Part shown: piece by piece, positions 42,929 to 52,117 of the stretch
Numbering within the stretch: the stretch's first letter is position 1
Layout: every line of letters begins with the position of its first letter
NCBI GenBank assembly: GCA_964415045.1
Contig: CAYPZL010000003.1
Location: 15,892 to 79,891 of the forward strand
Direction: 5' to 3'
Source: CAYPZL01 sp964415045
GTDB taxonomy: Bacteria; Planctomycetota; Phycisphaerae; Sedimentisphaerales; Anaerobacaceae
Length of the DNA: 64,000 bases
Notes under the pieces: generated by a model
The model's database searches: none
Told to the model about the DNA's origin: nothing
Seen by the model: the letters and a program-made list of their open reading frames with translations, nothing else
Translations under genes and position numbers: made by a program

Positions 42929-43829
42929 AATCATATTTGGCGACAATCAGTTCTTCGGCATTAACCACATGTCAGAAGAGAGAGCTCAAGCTCGAGCGGA
43001 GCGTTTCAAAGACATCGGTGCTATCATCGACGTCATCGACAACGCGTATGCCTGTGGCATCCACGCCTTTATGTTCAACACGCACGATCGAGTGGGGGAA
43101 CTGTGCGACCATTTCCGCGCCCATCCAGGCAGGTATCGCGATCTTCGCCTGTATCCTTCGATGCCCTATGCACATAAATACGCGAACGCGGTGAATGAGA
43201 AGGGAATGGTGGGAGCTCTGAACGAATTCGTCCTCTCCGGTTGCAGTACAGGGCAGGTTGTAAGCACTCTCATCCGCGGCGGACGGACGGTTATCCACCG
43301 GGACATGCTTGAGGTTATGAAGCTGCTCGTCGATCTCGAGATGAGAATGTTCAGGGGACTCAACGTCAGAGCGGTGTTCTTGCAGAACATCGTCACTGAC
43401 CTCTTGCTTGGGTTTAACGCGAAAGAGGTTTTCCTGGAATTCTGCAAGCACATCAAGACCAGATATCACGTTGAACCGGCCTTCATTACGACGAACATGC
43501 CCACGCTCGTGCGTTTTCTGCTCGCCAGTGGAATCAAGAATCCGATTGTGTGTTCCAGTATCAATAAGACCGGATTCGCGATGTGTCCCAACCAGGAGCA
43601 GTGCGAGACGACGCTGGCGGAGAAGTCCTTCAGACCGATAGCGATGTCGGTATTCGCCTCGGGGACGATCCCTCCACGAGAGGCGATCGAGTACGTCTGT
43701 GGTCTTCCCAATATTCAATCGATCGTATTTGGTGCATCATCCAGACAGCACATTGAACACACTCGAGAGATGATTCGCTCGCGGTGGGATTTGGGAGCGT
43801 TCCTGGCTCGCCCCGCGGCGGTATCGTAG
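42906..43829 (+). CDS. TIM-barrel-like protein of unknown function
   Basis: An ATG at 42906 (AAGGA upstream) gives 307 residues; a GTG at 42921 with GGAGG 8 bases upstream is an equal alternative. The sequence begins RIIFGDNQFFGINHMSEERA and continues with ACGIHAFMFNTHDRVGELCD and IVCSSINKTGFAMCPNQEQ, then SIVFGASSRQHIEHTREMIR at the end. Regular beta-alpha alternation and the C-terminal phosphate-loop-like strand suggest an aldolase- or aldo/keto-reductase-like barrel, but I know no family name. Overlap with the Gfo/Idh/MocA gene suggests a shared sugar-modification step. Confidence 0.7.
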   Translation: MEDKQVDRIIFGDNQFFGINHMSEERAQARAERFKDIGAIIDVIDNAYACGIHAFMFNTHDRVGELCDHFRAHPGRYRDLRLYPSMPYAHKYANAVNEKGMVGALNEFVLSGCSTGQVVSTLIRGGRTVIHRDMLEVMKLLVDLEMRMFRGLNVRAVFLQNIVTDLLLGFNAKEVFLEFCKHIKTRYHVEPAFITTNMPTLVRFLLASGIKNPIVCSSINKTGFAMCPNQEQCETTLAEKSFRPIAMSVFASGTIPPREAIEYVCGLPNIQSIVFGASSRQHIEHTREMIRSRWDLGAFLARPAAVS

Positions 43830-43870
43830 GGCTGCGATTGAGCCGGATACACTTTTCACGGAGGAACATC

Positions 43871-46324
43871 ATGAAGCGAATATGGATTGTTCTTGTTTTG
43901 GAAGCAACCTGTCAGGCGATGATGCCCGTGGTAGGGAATAAGAGTGTTTATCCCGAGACGACAACTCACGACAAGCGGCGCGCGGAACCGTTTGTCATGT
44001 CGGTGGATGGCACAATTGGAACTATTTCCATTTATCACGAAGGTGGCAGTGGTGAGATGCTCCTGGGTGTCTATCTGGGTGACACAACGCCGGACGTGCG
44101 TGTCGGCATCACCCCTTGGACACCTGTCAGTGCGGACGAGGGGTGGCAAACTGTGGCTCTGGCGTACCCCTTGTGGGTCCCCGGAGGGACGCGGATCTGG
44201 CTCGCATGGGTCTTTGAGAAGAATCCCGGAATTCGATGTCAGATTGCATCGGCAGGATCGGTGGAATCCGACGAGGACTGGAACGCAGGCATGCCAGGTA
44301 CCTTTGGAAGTGGCTGGCAGACCGATCGTAGTCATTCCATCTATGCCACGTATATCAGAGACGGGCATCCGATCATCAACGAGGTTCTTGTGAGAAATGA
44401 TGTGTTTTCGCAGTGGCCTTTTATCGACCAGGACGGTACGAAACAGGGTTGGATCGAATTATACAACCCGACCAGCCTCCCGATTTCTCTGGGGGAGTAT
44501 TATCTATCAGACAGCCCGGACGCCTTGCAGAAATGGGCCTTTCCCGACGTCGTCATGTGGCCGCATACGTATTTTCAGGTGTGGACCTCGGGCAAGGATC
44601 GCAGCGAGCCGGGGGGGGAACTGCACGCTTCCTTCAACCTGACGGACAGCGAGAGCGTTTTTCTCACGTACGCGACTCCAGACAATCAGATAGATATGCT
44701 CGAAGAAGTCAGAGTCCCTGTTGACCACTCGTACGGCCGATATCCCGATGGGGCCGGCGGATGGTACTTCTATACGAAGCCGACACCGAGATTTGCCAAC
44801 ACCTGGGAGAACAAGAAACGATTCGTTATCGACCAGAGACACGTTTCCCTGACGGTGGGGACCCGATGCCAACTGACCGTGACACCCCCTCGAGAAAGGG
44901 TGCTCTGGAGTTCCGACAATCCCCTCGTATGGGTCGATCCGGCCGGGGGGCTCCTGGCCGTGCAAGACGCTCTGAGAGAAGACGCTCAGGCAATGATCAC
45001 GGCGCGCTCGGTTGATGGCGATTCTGTGGATTCCTGTGGGGTGACCATAGTCAATTGGCTGGCCAATCTCTCTGAGCTCAAGGTGGTGGCAACTCCATAT
45101 GCATCTTACATCCTGGCGATGGAAGGGGATGATTTACTCTACACGATAGGCCGTGACTTATACAGTACCAGCGATGGGTTCAAAACCTCCCACTTCCTTT
45201 CTACGCTTCCCGAAGACCTGGATATTCCCAAGATGTTGGTAACACCCTTTGGCTATTTTGTGCAATGTGCCAAGACAATCTTCGAGTCTCATGATCTTGT
45301 CATATGGACTCCCAGTTTCACGATGAACATGAGGGGTTTGGGTCATAGCCTTGCCTATCATTGGGAACCGGCATCGCAAACAGGGTACCTTTATGCGGGC
45401 GAATACTCCTCTGATCCCAACCATAGGCATCTGGTGTGCAGGGGTGTCTTTCCTGCCACGGGACAGCCGGTCTGGGAGGCCATCCTTGACTTTACGCCAA
45501 TGTCCAAATGGCGGAACGATAAATCCGTTCTGGACAGCGCCCGACACGTCCACACGGTTTCCGTTGATCCCTATACGGGACATGTCTGGGTCGGTACCGG
45601 AGACGATAACGCACATTCAAGGTTGCTCTATTCGGATGATAACGGCGAGAGCTTCAGGGTCGTGGGCATGGGAAGTCAAGCCTGGCGCACTCTATCGATA
45701 TGGTTTACGGAACGTTACGTGTACTGGTGCATGGACGCATGGGATGAACAATGCGTCTGGAGGATAGCGCGATCCCATGTGAACGAAGCGGGAGTCTGGC
45801 CCTGTCTGACGCCCGAGTTAGGCTGGGGAACGACCAGGGTGGGTGTTACTTACTACGTTACAGCAAGTGAGACAGACTTGCATTTTCCCGTGCCTGTCGG
45901 CCACATCTACACGGAGACCGAGGCGCGCACTTTGGACGCCGAGCACAGGGTGAGAGCCATAGACGATCCCGAATACGACTACAAAGAAGAGGTGGCCGAA
46001 CTGCGTAACGGTGCGCTTTGGTACCACTTGTGGGTGCATGATGACCGGGGCGATCCTATCCTGATCCTGGGACAGTCTGCAGAAGGGGCAAACCGGGACT
46101 ACCGGGGCAGAGTCTTCGGAATCAAGGAGTTGCCTGACGGCAGTGTTGACGTTCAGGAACTGCTTTCCGTTAGCTCCATTAACCCCGAAACATACGATTC
46201 GCTCCTTCAACTGGAGCCAAAGGCACAAGACGCGGACGGATATGTGTACTTCACGGGTGTTCACACGAATCACAGAGTCTACAAGACGAAACTAACGTGG
46301 GTAGACGACCCATTACTTCGTTAG
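43871..46324 (+). CDS. Secreted multidomain protein with lamin-tail and propeller-like parts
   Basis: GGAGG 7 bases before the ATG at 43871 fixes the start; the product has 817 residues. After a short hydrophobic N-terminus, a jelly-roll module (about 25-160, GTIGTISIYHEGGSGEMLLG and WLAWVFEKNPGIR) resembles a carbohydrate-binding-like domain. A lamin-tail domain follows (about 168-300, INEVLVRNDV, QGWIELYNPTSLPISLGEYY), then a BIG2-like segment (VSLTVGTRCQLTV, VLWSSDNPLVWVDPAGG). The last 420 residues have propeller-like repeats (TGHVWVGTGDDNAHSRLLYS). It is probably cell-surface or matrix-bound. Confidence 0.75.
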   Translation: MKRIWIVLVLEATCQAMMPVVGNKSVYPETTTHDKRRAEPFVMSVDGTIGTISIYHEGGSGEMLLGVYLGDTTPDVRVGITPWTPVSADEGWQTVALAYPLWVPGGTRIWLAWVFEKNPGIRCQIASAGSVESDEDWNAGMPGTFGSGWQTDRSHSIYATYIRDGHPIINEVLVRNDVFSQWPFIDQDGTKQGWIELYNPTSLPISLGEYYLSDSPDALQKWAFPDVVMWPHTYFQVWTSGKDRSEPGGELHASFNLTDSESVFLTYATPDNQIDMLEEVRVPVDHSYGRYPDGAGGWYFYTKPTPRFANTWENKKRFVIDQRHVSLTVGTRCQLTVTPPRERVLWSSDNPLVWVDPAGGLLAVQDALREDAQAMITARSVDGDSVDSCGVTIVNWLANLSELKVVATPYASYILAMEGDDLLYTIGRDLYSTSDGFKTSHFLSTLPEDLDIPKMLVTPFGYFVQCAKTIFESHDLVIWTPSFTMNMRGLGHSLAYHWEPASQTGYLYAGEYSSDPNHRHLVCRGVFPATGQPVWEAILDFTPMSKWRNDKSVLDSARHVHTVSVDPYTGHVWVGTGDDNAHSRLLYSDDNGESFRVVGMGSQAWRTLSIWFTERYVYWCMDAWDEQCVWRIARSHVNEAGVWPCLTPELGWGTTRVGVTYYVTASETDLHFPVPVGHIYTETEARTLDAEHRVRAIDDPEYDYKEEVAELRNGALWYHLWVHDDRGDPILILGQSAEGANRDYRGRVFGIKELPDGSVDVQELLSVSSINPETYDSLLQLEPKAQDADGYVYFTGVHTNHRVYKTKLTWVDDPLLR

Positions 46325-46424
46325 CACGGAAGGCGTGCCTGCCTGCGTCGGTTCCCGCGGGTTCGTTTGCTTCCCCAAGCATGGCGCCCCCAGTGCGATG
46401 CCATAGACTCCAGGAGGTTTCAAT

Positions 46425-46979
46425 ATGGCTGTGGATAGAGAGGTGTGTAGCAGCGTGAATGACAGAGCAAGCTGTCAGGGTGAACGTTCGTCGCTGATGT
46501 GTTGCTCGTTGCGGCCCGTGTGCCCGACCCGGCCCTACAAGTTGTTCTGGCAGGTGAGGAGCCGGGGCCTTCGTCAGGCGTTCCGCGTCACCGTCCTGAG
46601 GATTCGACGTGCCATCACGACTCACACCGGCACTCAGAGTCGGCCAAAGAGCAAAGCGCAGCCGTTGGAGGCATTGGATCTCAAACCCGGGGAACTGGTT
46701 CGCGTCAGGCCTGAGCCGGAGATCCTCGCGACGCTCGACAAATGCGACCAACACAAGGGCATGGCCTGGATGCCCATGATGCGCGACTGCTGTGGCAAGG
46801 AATTCAAGGTGTACAAGCGGGTCCAAAAGATCGTCCTCGAGAGTACGGGCGAAATTCGGAAACTGAAGAACACGGTGTTGCTTGAGAGCGCCATATGCAA
46901 CGGGATCTACGGGTGTGACCGATCCTGCTTCTTCTTCTGGAAAGAGGCATGGCTCGAACGCGCCGCGCCGCGCTCCTGA
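46425..46979 (+). CDS. Small cysteine-rich conserved protein of unknown function
   Basis: AGGAGG lies 8 bases before the ATG; the product has 184 residues. The first half is basic and variable. The second half has a conserved look: LKPGELVRVRPEPEILATLD, GMAWMPMMRDCCGKEFKVYK, and CNGIYGCDRSCFFFWKEAWL. I recall similar small proteins beside exopolysaccharide and FemAB-type genes in other bacteria, without known function. The clustered cysteines could bind metal. There is no signal peptide. It precedes the aminotransferase gene by about 100 bases. Confidence 0.78.
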   Translation: MAVDREVCSSVNDRASCQGERSSLMCCSLRPVCPTRPYKLFWQVRSRGLRQAFRVTVLRIRRAITTHTGTQSRPKSKAQPLEALDLKPGELVRVRPEPEILATLDKCDQHKGMAWMPMMRDCCGKEFKVYKRVQKIVLESTGEIRKLKNTVLLESAICNGIYGCDRSCFFFWKEAWLERAAPRS

Positions 46980-47083
46980 CGGATAATGAGCGTGTGGCAA
47001 TACAACTCCTGTGCGACCTTTGAGAACAAAACGCATCACGGGAAGCAGTCGGTAGAACGCCTTGCTTCGCGCTTCCGCGTGAG

Positions 47084-48334
47084 ATGGAATACGATATGGG
47101 CTCCGGACTGACAGCTCTGAAGATGTTATTGCGGCCTCGTTACTCGTCCGGCGCGCAGATGCTTCCCGCTTACGAGCGGGCGTTTGCAAAGACCGTTGTC
47201 GGTATTGACGTTCCCGCACTGGCGTTCGGCCGAGGCAGGGTCGCGCTGTGGTCGATTCTCAGTGCCATCGGCGCCGAGAAGGGGTTTGAGGTCGTCGTTC
47301 CGGCGTACACGTGCGAAACCGTTCCCATGGCCGTCAAATTCGCCGGAGCCCGATGCGTTTACGCAGATGTCGAGATCGGACGCTACGATGTGCCCCTGCG
47401 TGGGGCGGCACGTGCCCTGACCCAGGATACCCGGGCCGTCATTTGTCAGCATACCTACGGGATTCGCCAACCCGTACGAGACTGGATCGAGTGGACGTCG
47501 GAGCAAGGCGTCCTTCTGATTGAAGACAGGTGCCAGCTCATAGCCAACGGATCAAACGGAGATCCCGCTCCGATCCTGGCGGGGGCGGCGTATTTCAGCA
47601 CTCATTTCAGCAAGCCGTATTCAACTGCACAGGGAGGGATGGCGGCCTTTTCGGACGCTGAGCTGTATGCCGGTGTCAAACGGATACGCGACAGCTTTTC
47701 CAACGACCACACTTCACAACGCGCTCGCTCACTGGCCCTGCAAACGCTGCTCTACGCCGTCACAGTCCGACCGGCAACCAGGGCGATCGTTGGGAGGATT
47801 TTCCGTTGGGCTCAGCGTTCCGGCCTCATTCGTGGGACGGTCTCACACGATGAATACGGGGATGTCATGCCTGCTGACTATTTGTCGTGCGCTGCCAATT
47901 TCCACGCGGCCGTCGGCACCGGGGAACTCCTTCGCTGGCGCGCCAATCTTCAGCATCGCCGGCGTCTGACAAAGTTCTACCTGGACCACCTCGTCGCGCT
48001 CGGTGTGGATCCGGATGCCTTCGGGGACGGAGAGGACGACCCCGTGCTTCTGATGGTGCCCCTGCTGGTGGCCAACAAGGACGAGGTCCTACGGCGAGCC
48101 GCCGGAAGGGCGCTGCCCATTGGCACGTGGTTTGACCGCTGCCCTGCTCACCTTGACCCAAGGACGGCTCATCAGTATGACTACCGGCCCGGACAGTGCC
48201 CGAACGCTGAGTATCTGGTATCGAGAGAGATTCATCTTCTGACCGCTCCGTCGGTCAGTCTCCATCAGGCAGAACGTGCAGTCCGGTTTGTCGAGAAATA
48301 CGCCCATTGCGCCACGCCACCGGACGAGAAGTAA
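47084..48334 (+). CDS. DegT/DnrJ/EryC1/StrS family aminotransferase
   Basis: The 416-residue protein has the fold-type I PLP pattern of this family: EVVVPAYTCETVPMAVKFAG, ARCVYADVEIGRYDV, VLLIEDRCQLIA with the PLP-binding Asp, and YFSTHFSKPYSTAQGGMAAF with the Schiff-base Lys. The C-terminal part ends with the usual substrate-domain pattern. It would transfer an amino group to a keto sugar to make an amino sugar for the polysaccharide. An amino group on the sugar would be a natural acceptor for the GNAT/FemAB acyltransferases. The upstream ribosome binding site is weak. Confidence 0.88.
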   Translation: MEYDMGSGLTALKMLLRPRYSSGAQMLPAYERAFAKTVVGIDVPALAFGRGRVALWSILSAIGAEKGFEVVVPAYTCETVPMAVKFAGARCVYADVEIGRYDVPLRGAARALTQDTRAVICQHTYGIRQPVRDWIEWTSEQGVLLIEDRCQLIANGSNGDPAPILAGAAYFSTHFSKPYSTAQGGMAAFSDAELYAGVKRIRDSFSNDHTSQRARSLALQTLLYAVTVRPATRAIVGRIFRWAQRSGLIRGTVSHDEYGDVMPADYLSCAANFHAAVGTGELLRWRANLQHRRRLTKFYLDHLVALGVDPDAFGDGEDDPVLLMVPLLVANKDEVLRRAAGRALPIGTWFDRCPAHLDPRTAHQYDYRPGQCPNAEYLVSREIHLLTAPSVSLHQAERAVRFVEKYAHCATPPDEK

Positions 48335-48378
48335 AGAAAGCAGGCCGGAACGATCATGAATGCATAGGAGAGCTGACA

Positions 48379-49404
48379 ATGGATGTTTCGCTTCTGGACT
48401 CCACGGACCCGGAGTGTGACTGTTTCGTAGAGCACATGGCCGGGGCCCGGTTGTGCCATATGCCGGCGTGGACCCGTATGGTCGAGGAAGCGTTCGGTTA
48501 CAGGGGATTTTATCTGGTCGCTCGTGACCATGGTCGCGTCTGCGGCGTGCTTCCCCTGACGCACGTTCGCAGCCGATTGTTCGGCAACCGCCTGGTTTCT
48601 CAGCCTTTCAGCGACTACGGTGGGCCGGTGACGACCAGTCCCGCCGCTTTGGAGGCACTCTACGACCGGGCGGTCGAAATCGCCTCCCAATGTCGGTGCG
48701 ACTCCATGGAGCTCAGAAACACGATTCCGCTGCCCGGCGATCTGCACGTACGCACCGATAAGGTCTCGATGTACCTGTCGCTGGCGCCGGATCCGCAGGC
48801 GGTATGGAAGGACCTGCGTCACAAGACCCGAAACAGGGTGCGTAAGGCCGAGAAAGCCGGCCTGACCGTAAAGGCCGGGGGACAAGAGTTGCTGGATGAA
48901 TTCTACCGGGTTTGGACGGTGCGCATGCGCGAGCTGGGCACCCCGTGCTATCCGCGCAAGCTGTTCAGCAGTATCCTGGAGACCTTCCCCGGCGCGGGTC
49001 AGATCTTCCTGACGAACCTGGACGGAGTAACCACAGCCGTCTTGTTCGCCTATACGTTCAAGGGCTGGGTCCAGTGTTCCTGGGGAGCGGCCCTGCGGGA
49101 CTACGACGGCCTGGGGCCGAACTACGTTCTCAACTGGGGCGCCATCGAATACTACTGTCAGAAGGGAATGAAGTGGTACGACTTCGGACGCAGCACCATC
49201 GGCAGCGGACAACACGTATTCAAGCAACGGTGGGGGGCGAATCCGATCCATCTGTACTGGCAGTACTGGACACGGCCGGGGGCGGACCTGCATTTGGTCA
49301 GGCCCGACGATCCCAGGTACAGAAGAAAGACTGAGATGTGGAAGAAGCTGCCGCTGCGGGTGACGCGCGTTCTCGGTCCGCGCATAAGCTGCAGCCTGCC
49401 CTGA
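48379..49404 (+). CDS. FemAB family protein, XrtA/PEP-CTERM-associated type
   Basis: AGGAG 9 bases upstream fixes the ATG at 48379 and gives 341 residues. The pattern follows the FemAB-like proteins of XrtA (exosortase) exopolysaccharide loci: LCHMPAWTRMVEEAFGYRGF, GRVCGVLPLTHVRSRLFGNR, LVSQPFSDYGGPV, LRHKTRNRVRKAEKAGLTV, and the end segment WYDFGRSTIGSGQHVFKQRW. It probably transfers an acyl or aminoacyl group during polysaccharide maturation. It is followed by the XrtA-type deacetylase, the same order as in other such loci. Confidence 0.88.
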   Translation: MDVSLLDSTDPECDCFVEHMAGARLCHMPAWTRMVEEAFGYRGFYLVARDHGRVCGVLPLTHVRSRLFGNRLVSQPFSDYGGPVTTSPAALEALYDRAVEIASQCRCDSMELRNTIPLPGDLHVRTDKVSMYLSLAPDPQAVWKDLRHKTRNRVRKAEKAGLTVKAGGQELLDEFYRVWTVRMRELGTPCYPRKLFSSILETFPGAGQIFLTNLDGVTTAVLFAYTFKGWVQCSWGAALRDYDGLGPNYVLNWGAIEYYCQKGMKWYDFGRSTIGSGQHVFKQRWGANPIHLYWQYWTRPGADLHLVRPDDPRYRRKTEMWKKLPLRVTRVLGPRISCSLP

Positions 49405-49476
49405 GACGGACCTCTGCCGCCTCGCCGGTCGCATTGGCCGGCGCGGTGGACCACAAGCCTTGGAAGGATACTACGG

Positions 49477-50460
49477 ATGGACACACGGGACCCGGTACGG
49501 CACCTCAATGCGTTTAGTTGTGAGTTGGAAGACTGGTTCCACATCCTCGACAGCGACATTGTCCCGCGGATTGAAGAATGGCCGGGCCCTCCGCTGCGCG
49601 CGGAACGGAGCGTTCAGCGACTGCTCCAGCTTTTCGACGAGACCGACGTTCGCGCCACGTTCTTCTGTCTGGGGTGGATGGCCGAGCGAGCGCCGCGTTT
49701 GATCCGGCAGTGTCAGCGAGCCGGTCACGAGATCGGATCGCACGGTTACGGTCACGTCCTCGCTTACAAGGTGGGTCGCCGCGCGTTTCTGGAAGACATC
49801 ACGCGCTCGAAGAAGATCCTGGAAGATATCACGGGCGAGGAGGTTGTTGGATTCAGGTCTCCCGGATTCTGCATCAGGGAGGACAACCAGTGGGTTTTCG
49901 AGGTGGTGCGGGAGGCCGGTTACACGTACGATGCCAGCGTCTTTCCCGCCCACCACGGTCACGGGGGACTGAGCCACGCCAATCCCAGCCCGCACGTGAT
50001 CCAAACCCAGACGGGGTCGCTCGCCGAAATCCCCACGTCGACGGTGAAGCTGTTGGGCCGTCGTGTTTGTCTTTTTGGTGGTGGCTACCTGCGCATTACA
50101 CCTCTACCCCTTATCCGCTGGGGTGTACGACGGCTGCACAACGAAGGCCGCCCGCTCATCGTGTACATCCATCCGAGAGAGATCGACCCCAACCATCCCC
50201 GTCTGCCGCTACGAGCGGCACGACGATTCAAATGCTACGTCAATCTCCGCAGCACCATGTCGAAACTGACGTGGCTGTGCGAGCACTACCGTTTCACGAC
50301 GATGGGAATGGTGGCGTCACAGGCACGCGGTCGCGCGCCAGCGGAGGTTAGCGTACCGGGTGAGGCAAGGACGCCGGAAATAGTGGGAGTCGGCGCCCCA
50401 AAACTGTCCGTTGCCTCGGACATGTTTGCCGGATTCCAGGGAGCGGAGTCCAAACGATGA
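49477..50460 (+). CDS. Polysaccharide deacetylase, XrtA/PEP-CTERM-associated type
   Basis: The 327-residue protein begins with LNAFSCELEDWFHILDSDI, the hallmark opening of the XrtA-associated deacetylase subfamily, and continues VRATFFCLGWMAERAP, GHEIGSHGYGHVLAYKV with the metal-binding His residues, and EEVVGFRSPGFCIREDNQW. The C-terminal 90 residues fit the DUF3473 domain (IVYIHPREIDPNHPRLP). It would deacetylate the polymer or its precursor. GGAAGGA lies about 8 bases upstream of the start. No exosortase gene is in the window. Confidence 0.92.
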   Translation: MDTRDPVRHLNAFSCELEDWFHILDSDIVPRIEEWPGPPLRAERSVQRLLQLFDETDVRATFFCLGWMAERAPRLIRQCQRAGHEIGSHGYGHVLAYKVGRRAFLEDITRSKKILEDITGEEVVGFRSPGFCIREDNQWVFEVVREAGYTYDASVFPAHHGHGGLSHANPSPHVIQTQTGSLAEIPTSTVKLLGRRVCLFGGGYLRITPLPLIRWGVRRLHNEGRPLIVYIHPREIDPNHPRLPLRAARRFKCYVNLRSTMSKLTWLCEHYRFTTMGMVASQARGRAPAEVSVPGEARTPEIVGVGAPKLSVASDMFAGFQGAESKR

Positions 50461-50524
50461 TGTTTCACCCCTATCCGTCACCACATTCCGTACGGGGTAC
50501 CTGCCTGGAGGGAGGAGAGGGGGC

Positions 50525-52063
50525 ATGCTTATGAACGCGTACCCGTGGGTGTATCTTGGATCTGTGTTTCTGGCGGTGGCAGCCACTCCGGCCGTCATCT
50601 GGCTGGCCCGGCGGATCGACGCACTCGATCGTGGCGGCATCCGCGCCGCTCACGACAAGCCCGTTCCACGCATCGGAGGCGTGGCGATCTTCCTGGCGGC
50701 CATGGGCACGATCGTGCCTGTCCTGTTCCTGAACAATCGACTGGGTGGGGCGTTTCGAGCGGTGCAACTGCAGTTGGGCGGTCTGCTCTGTATGGTGACG
50801 TTTGTCTTTCTGGTGGGATTGGTCGACGATCTGCGCGGCTTGCCGGCGCGGGTAAAATTCGCGGCCGAGACCGTAGCGGCCGTGGCCTTGTGTTGCGTGG
50901 GCGTTCGCATTAGCAGTCTGGAGATCACGGAGGGAGTCGTGCTCAATTTCGCGTGGCTCTCCTGTCCGCTGACGGTACTCTGGATCGTGGGCGTCACCAA
51001 CGCGGTGAATCTCAGCGACGGTCTCGACGGTCTGGCGGCGGGGGTCTCGGCGGTGGCCTGCGCGACGATCGCCATCTTTGCCATTCGCGGCGGCGACGGC
51101 GTCATGGCCGTCTTCATGCTGGCCTTGCTCGGAGGGTTGAGCGGATTCCTGCTGTTCAATTTCAACCCCGCCAGGATCTTCATGGGCGACTGCGGCAGTC
51201 TCTTCGTGGGATTCACGATCGCCTCTTCCAGCGTAATGTGCCTTACGAAATCCGCCGCTCTGGTCGGCCTGGCGCTGCCCGTATTAGCCTTGGGCATACC
51301 GATCTTCGACACGTTTTGTGTGATGCTGAGACGTTTTCTCGAACGACGGTCGCTCTTTGCGGCCGACCGGGGCCACTTTCATCATCGTCTGATCGATCTG
51401 GGGCTCAAACAGAGGCACGCCGTCATGGCCGTCCATGCGGCCACCTGTGCAGCCGCCGGTTTTGGCTTGTTTATGATGGTCCGCAATGACGCGGGCTCCC
51501 TCGTCATTTTCGGTTGCATTCTGCTCTTGCTGATTCTCCTGTTTCGCGTGGTCGGAGCCGTTCATTTTCGCCAGACGATTCGCCAGCTCCAGAAGAAGCA
51601 CTCTCTAACCCAACAGCTTCGGGAGGAGAAAGGGGCGTTCGAGCACGTGCAGCTTCACTTCCGCCAGGCACGAACGTTCGCGCAGTGGTGGAGCGCGGTC
51701 TGTGTTGCCGCCGAACGCCTGGACTTTGCCTGGTTGTCGCTGACGACGACAACGCCGGACGGAGATATCGAGACATACCTCTGGCGGGCGCCCGGATTGA
51801 ATGGCAAACCGTTGCGCATTCTGACGACGACGATGCCGGCCGGCAATCCCGGCGCGCCGGGACAGACAAAAGCTTCGTCCGAGTTCGAGCTGGCCGTTCG
51901 GATCAACGGTTCGCTCGAATCTGCCAGCCACCGGACCTCGCTGTTTGCCAGATTGATCGACGAGTATGACGGGACGCGACTGCTGGACGAGCGGAGAACA
52001 TTTCAGAGGCCCATCTTACAGGAGACGCCGGTGATCGAATCCGGATGGATCAGCGCCGGGTAG
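50525..52063 (+). CDS. WecA-like polyprenyl-phosphate sugar-1-phosphate transferase with C-terminal extension
   Basis: From the ATG at 50525 (GGAGG upstream) the product has 512 residues. The first 340 are a MraY/WecA-type membrane enzyme: DKPVPRIGGVAIFLAAMG, VGLVDDLRG with the catalytic Asp pair, TNAVNLSDGLDGLA, FMGDCGSLFVGF, and DRGHFHHRLIDLG (HxHHR). It starts repeat-unit synthesis by moving a sugar-1-phosphate to undecaprenyl phosphate. The last 170 residues form a soluble, coiled-coil-linked domain (QLQKKHSLTQQLREEKGAFE, then AAERLDFAWLSLTTTT) that typical WecA lacks and that may be regulatory. A terminator follows. Confidence 0.9.
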   Translation: MLMNAYPWVYLGSVFLAVAATPAVIWLARRIDALDRGGIRAAHDKPVPRIGGVAIFLAAMGTIVPVLFLNNRLGGAFRAVQLQLGGLLCMVTFVFLVGLVDDLRGLPARVKFAAETVAAVALCCVGVRISSLEITEGVVLNFAWLSCPLTVLWIVGVTNAVNLSDGLDGLAAGVSAVACATIAIFAIRGGDGVMAVFMLALLGGLSGFLLFNFNPARIFMGDCGSLFVGFTIASSSVMCLTKSAALVGLALPVLALGIPIFDTFCVMLRRFLERRSLFAADRGHFHHRLIDLGLKQRHAVMAVHAATCAAAGFGLFMMVRNDAGSLVIFGCILLLLILLFRVVGAVHFRQTIRQLQKKHSLTQQLREEKGAFEHVQLHFRQARTFAQWWSAVCVAAERLDFAWLSLTTTTPDGDIETYLWRAPGLNGKPLRILTTTMPAGNPGAPGQTKASSEFELAVRINGSLESASHRTSLFARLIDEYDGTRLLDERRTFQRPILQETPVIESGWISAG

Positions 52064-52117
52064 AACCCACAGATCTCCCGTTTTCCCTGCTGCCTCGGCA
52101 GGGATTCGCTGCACGCG

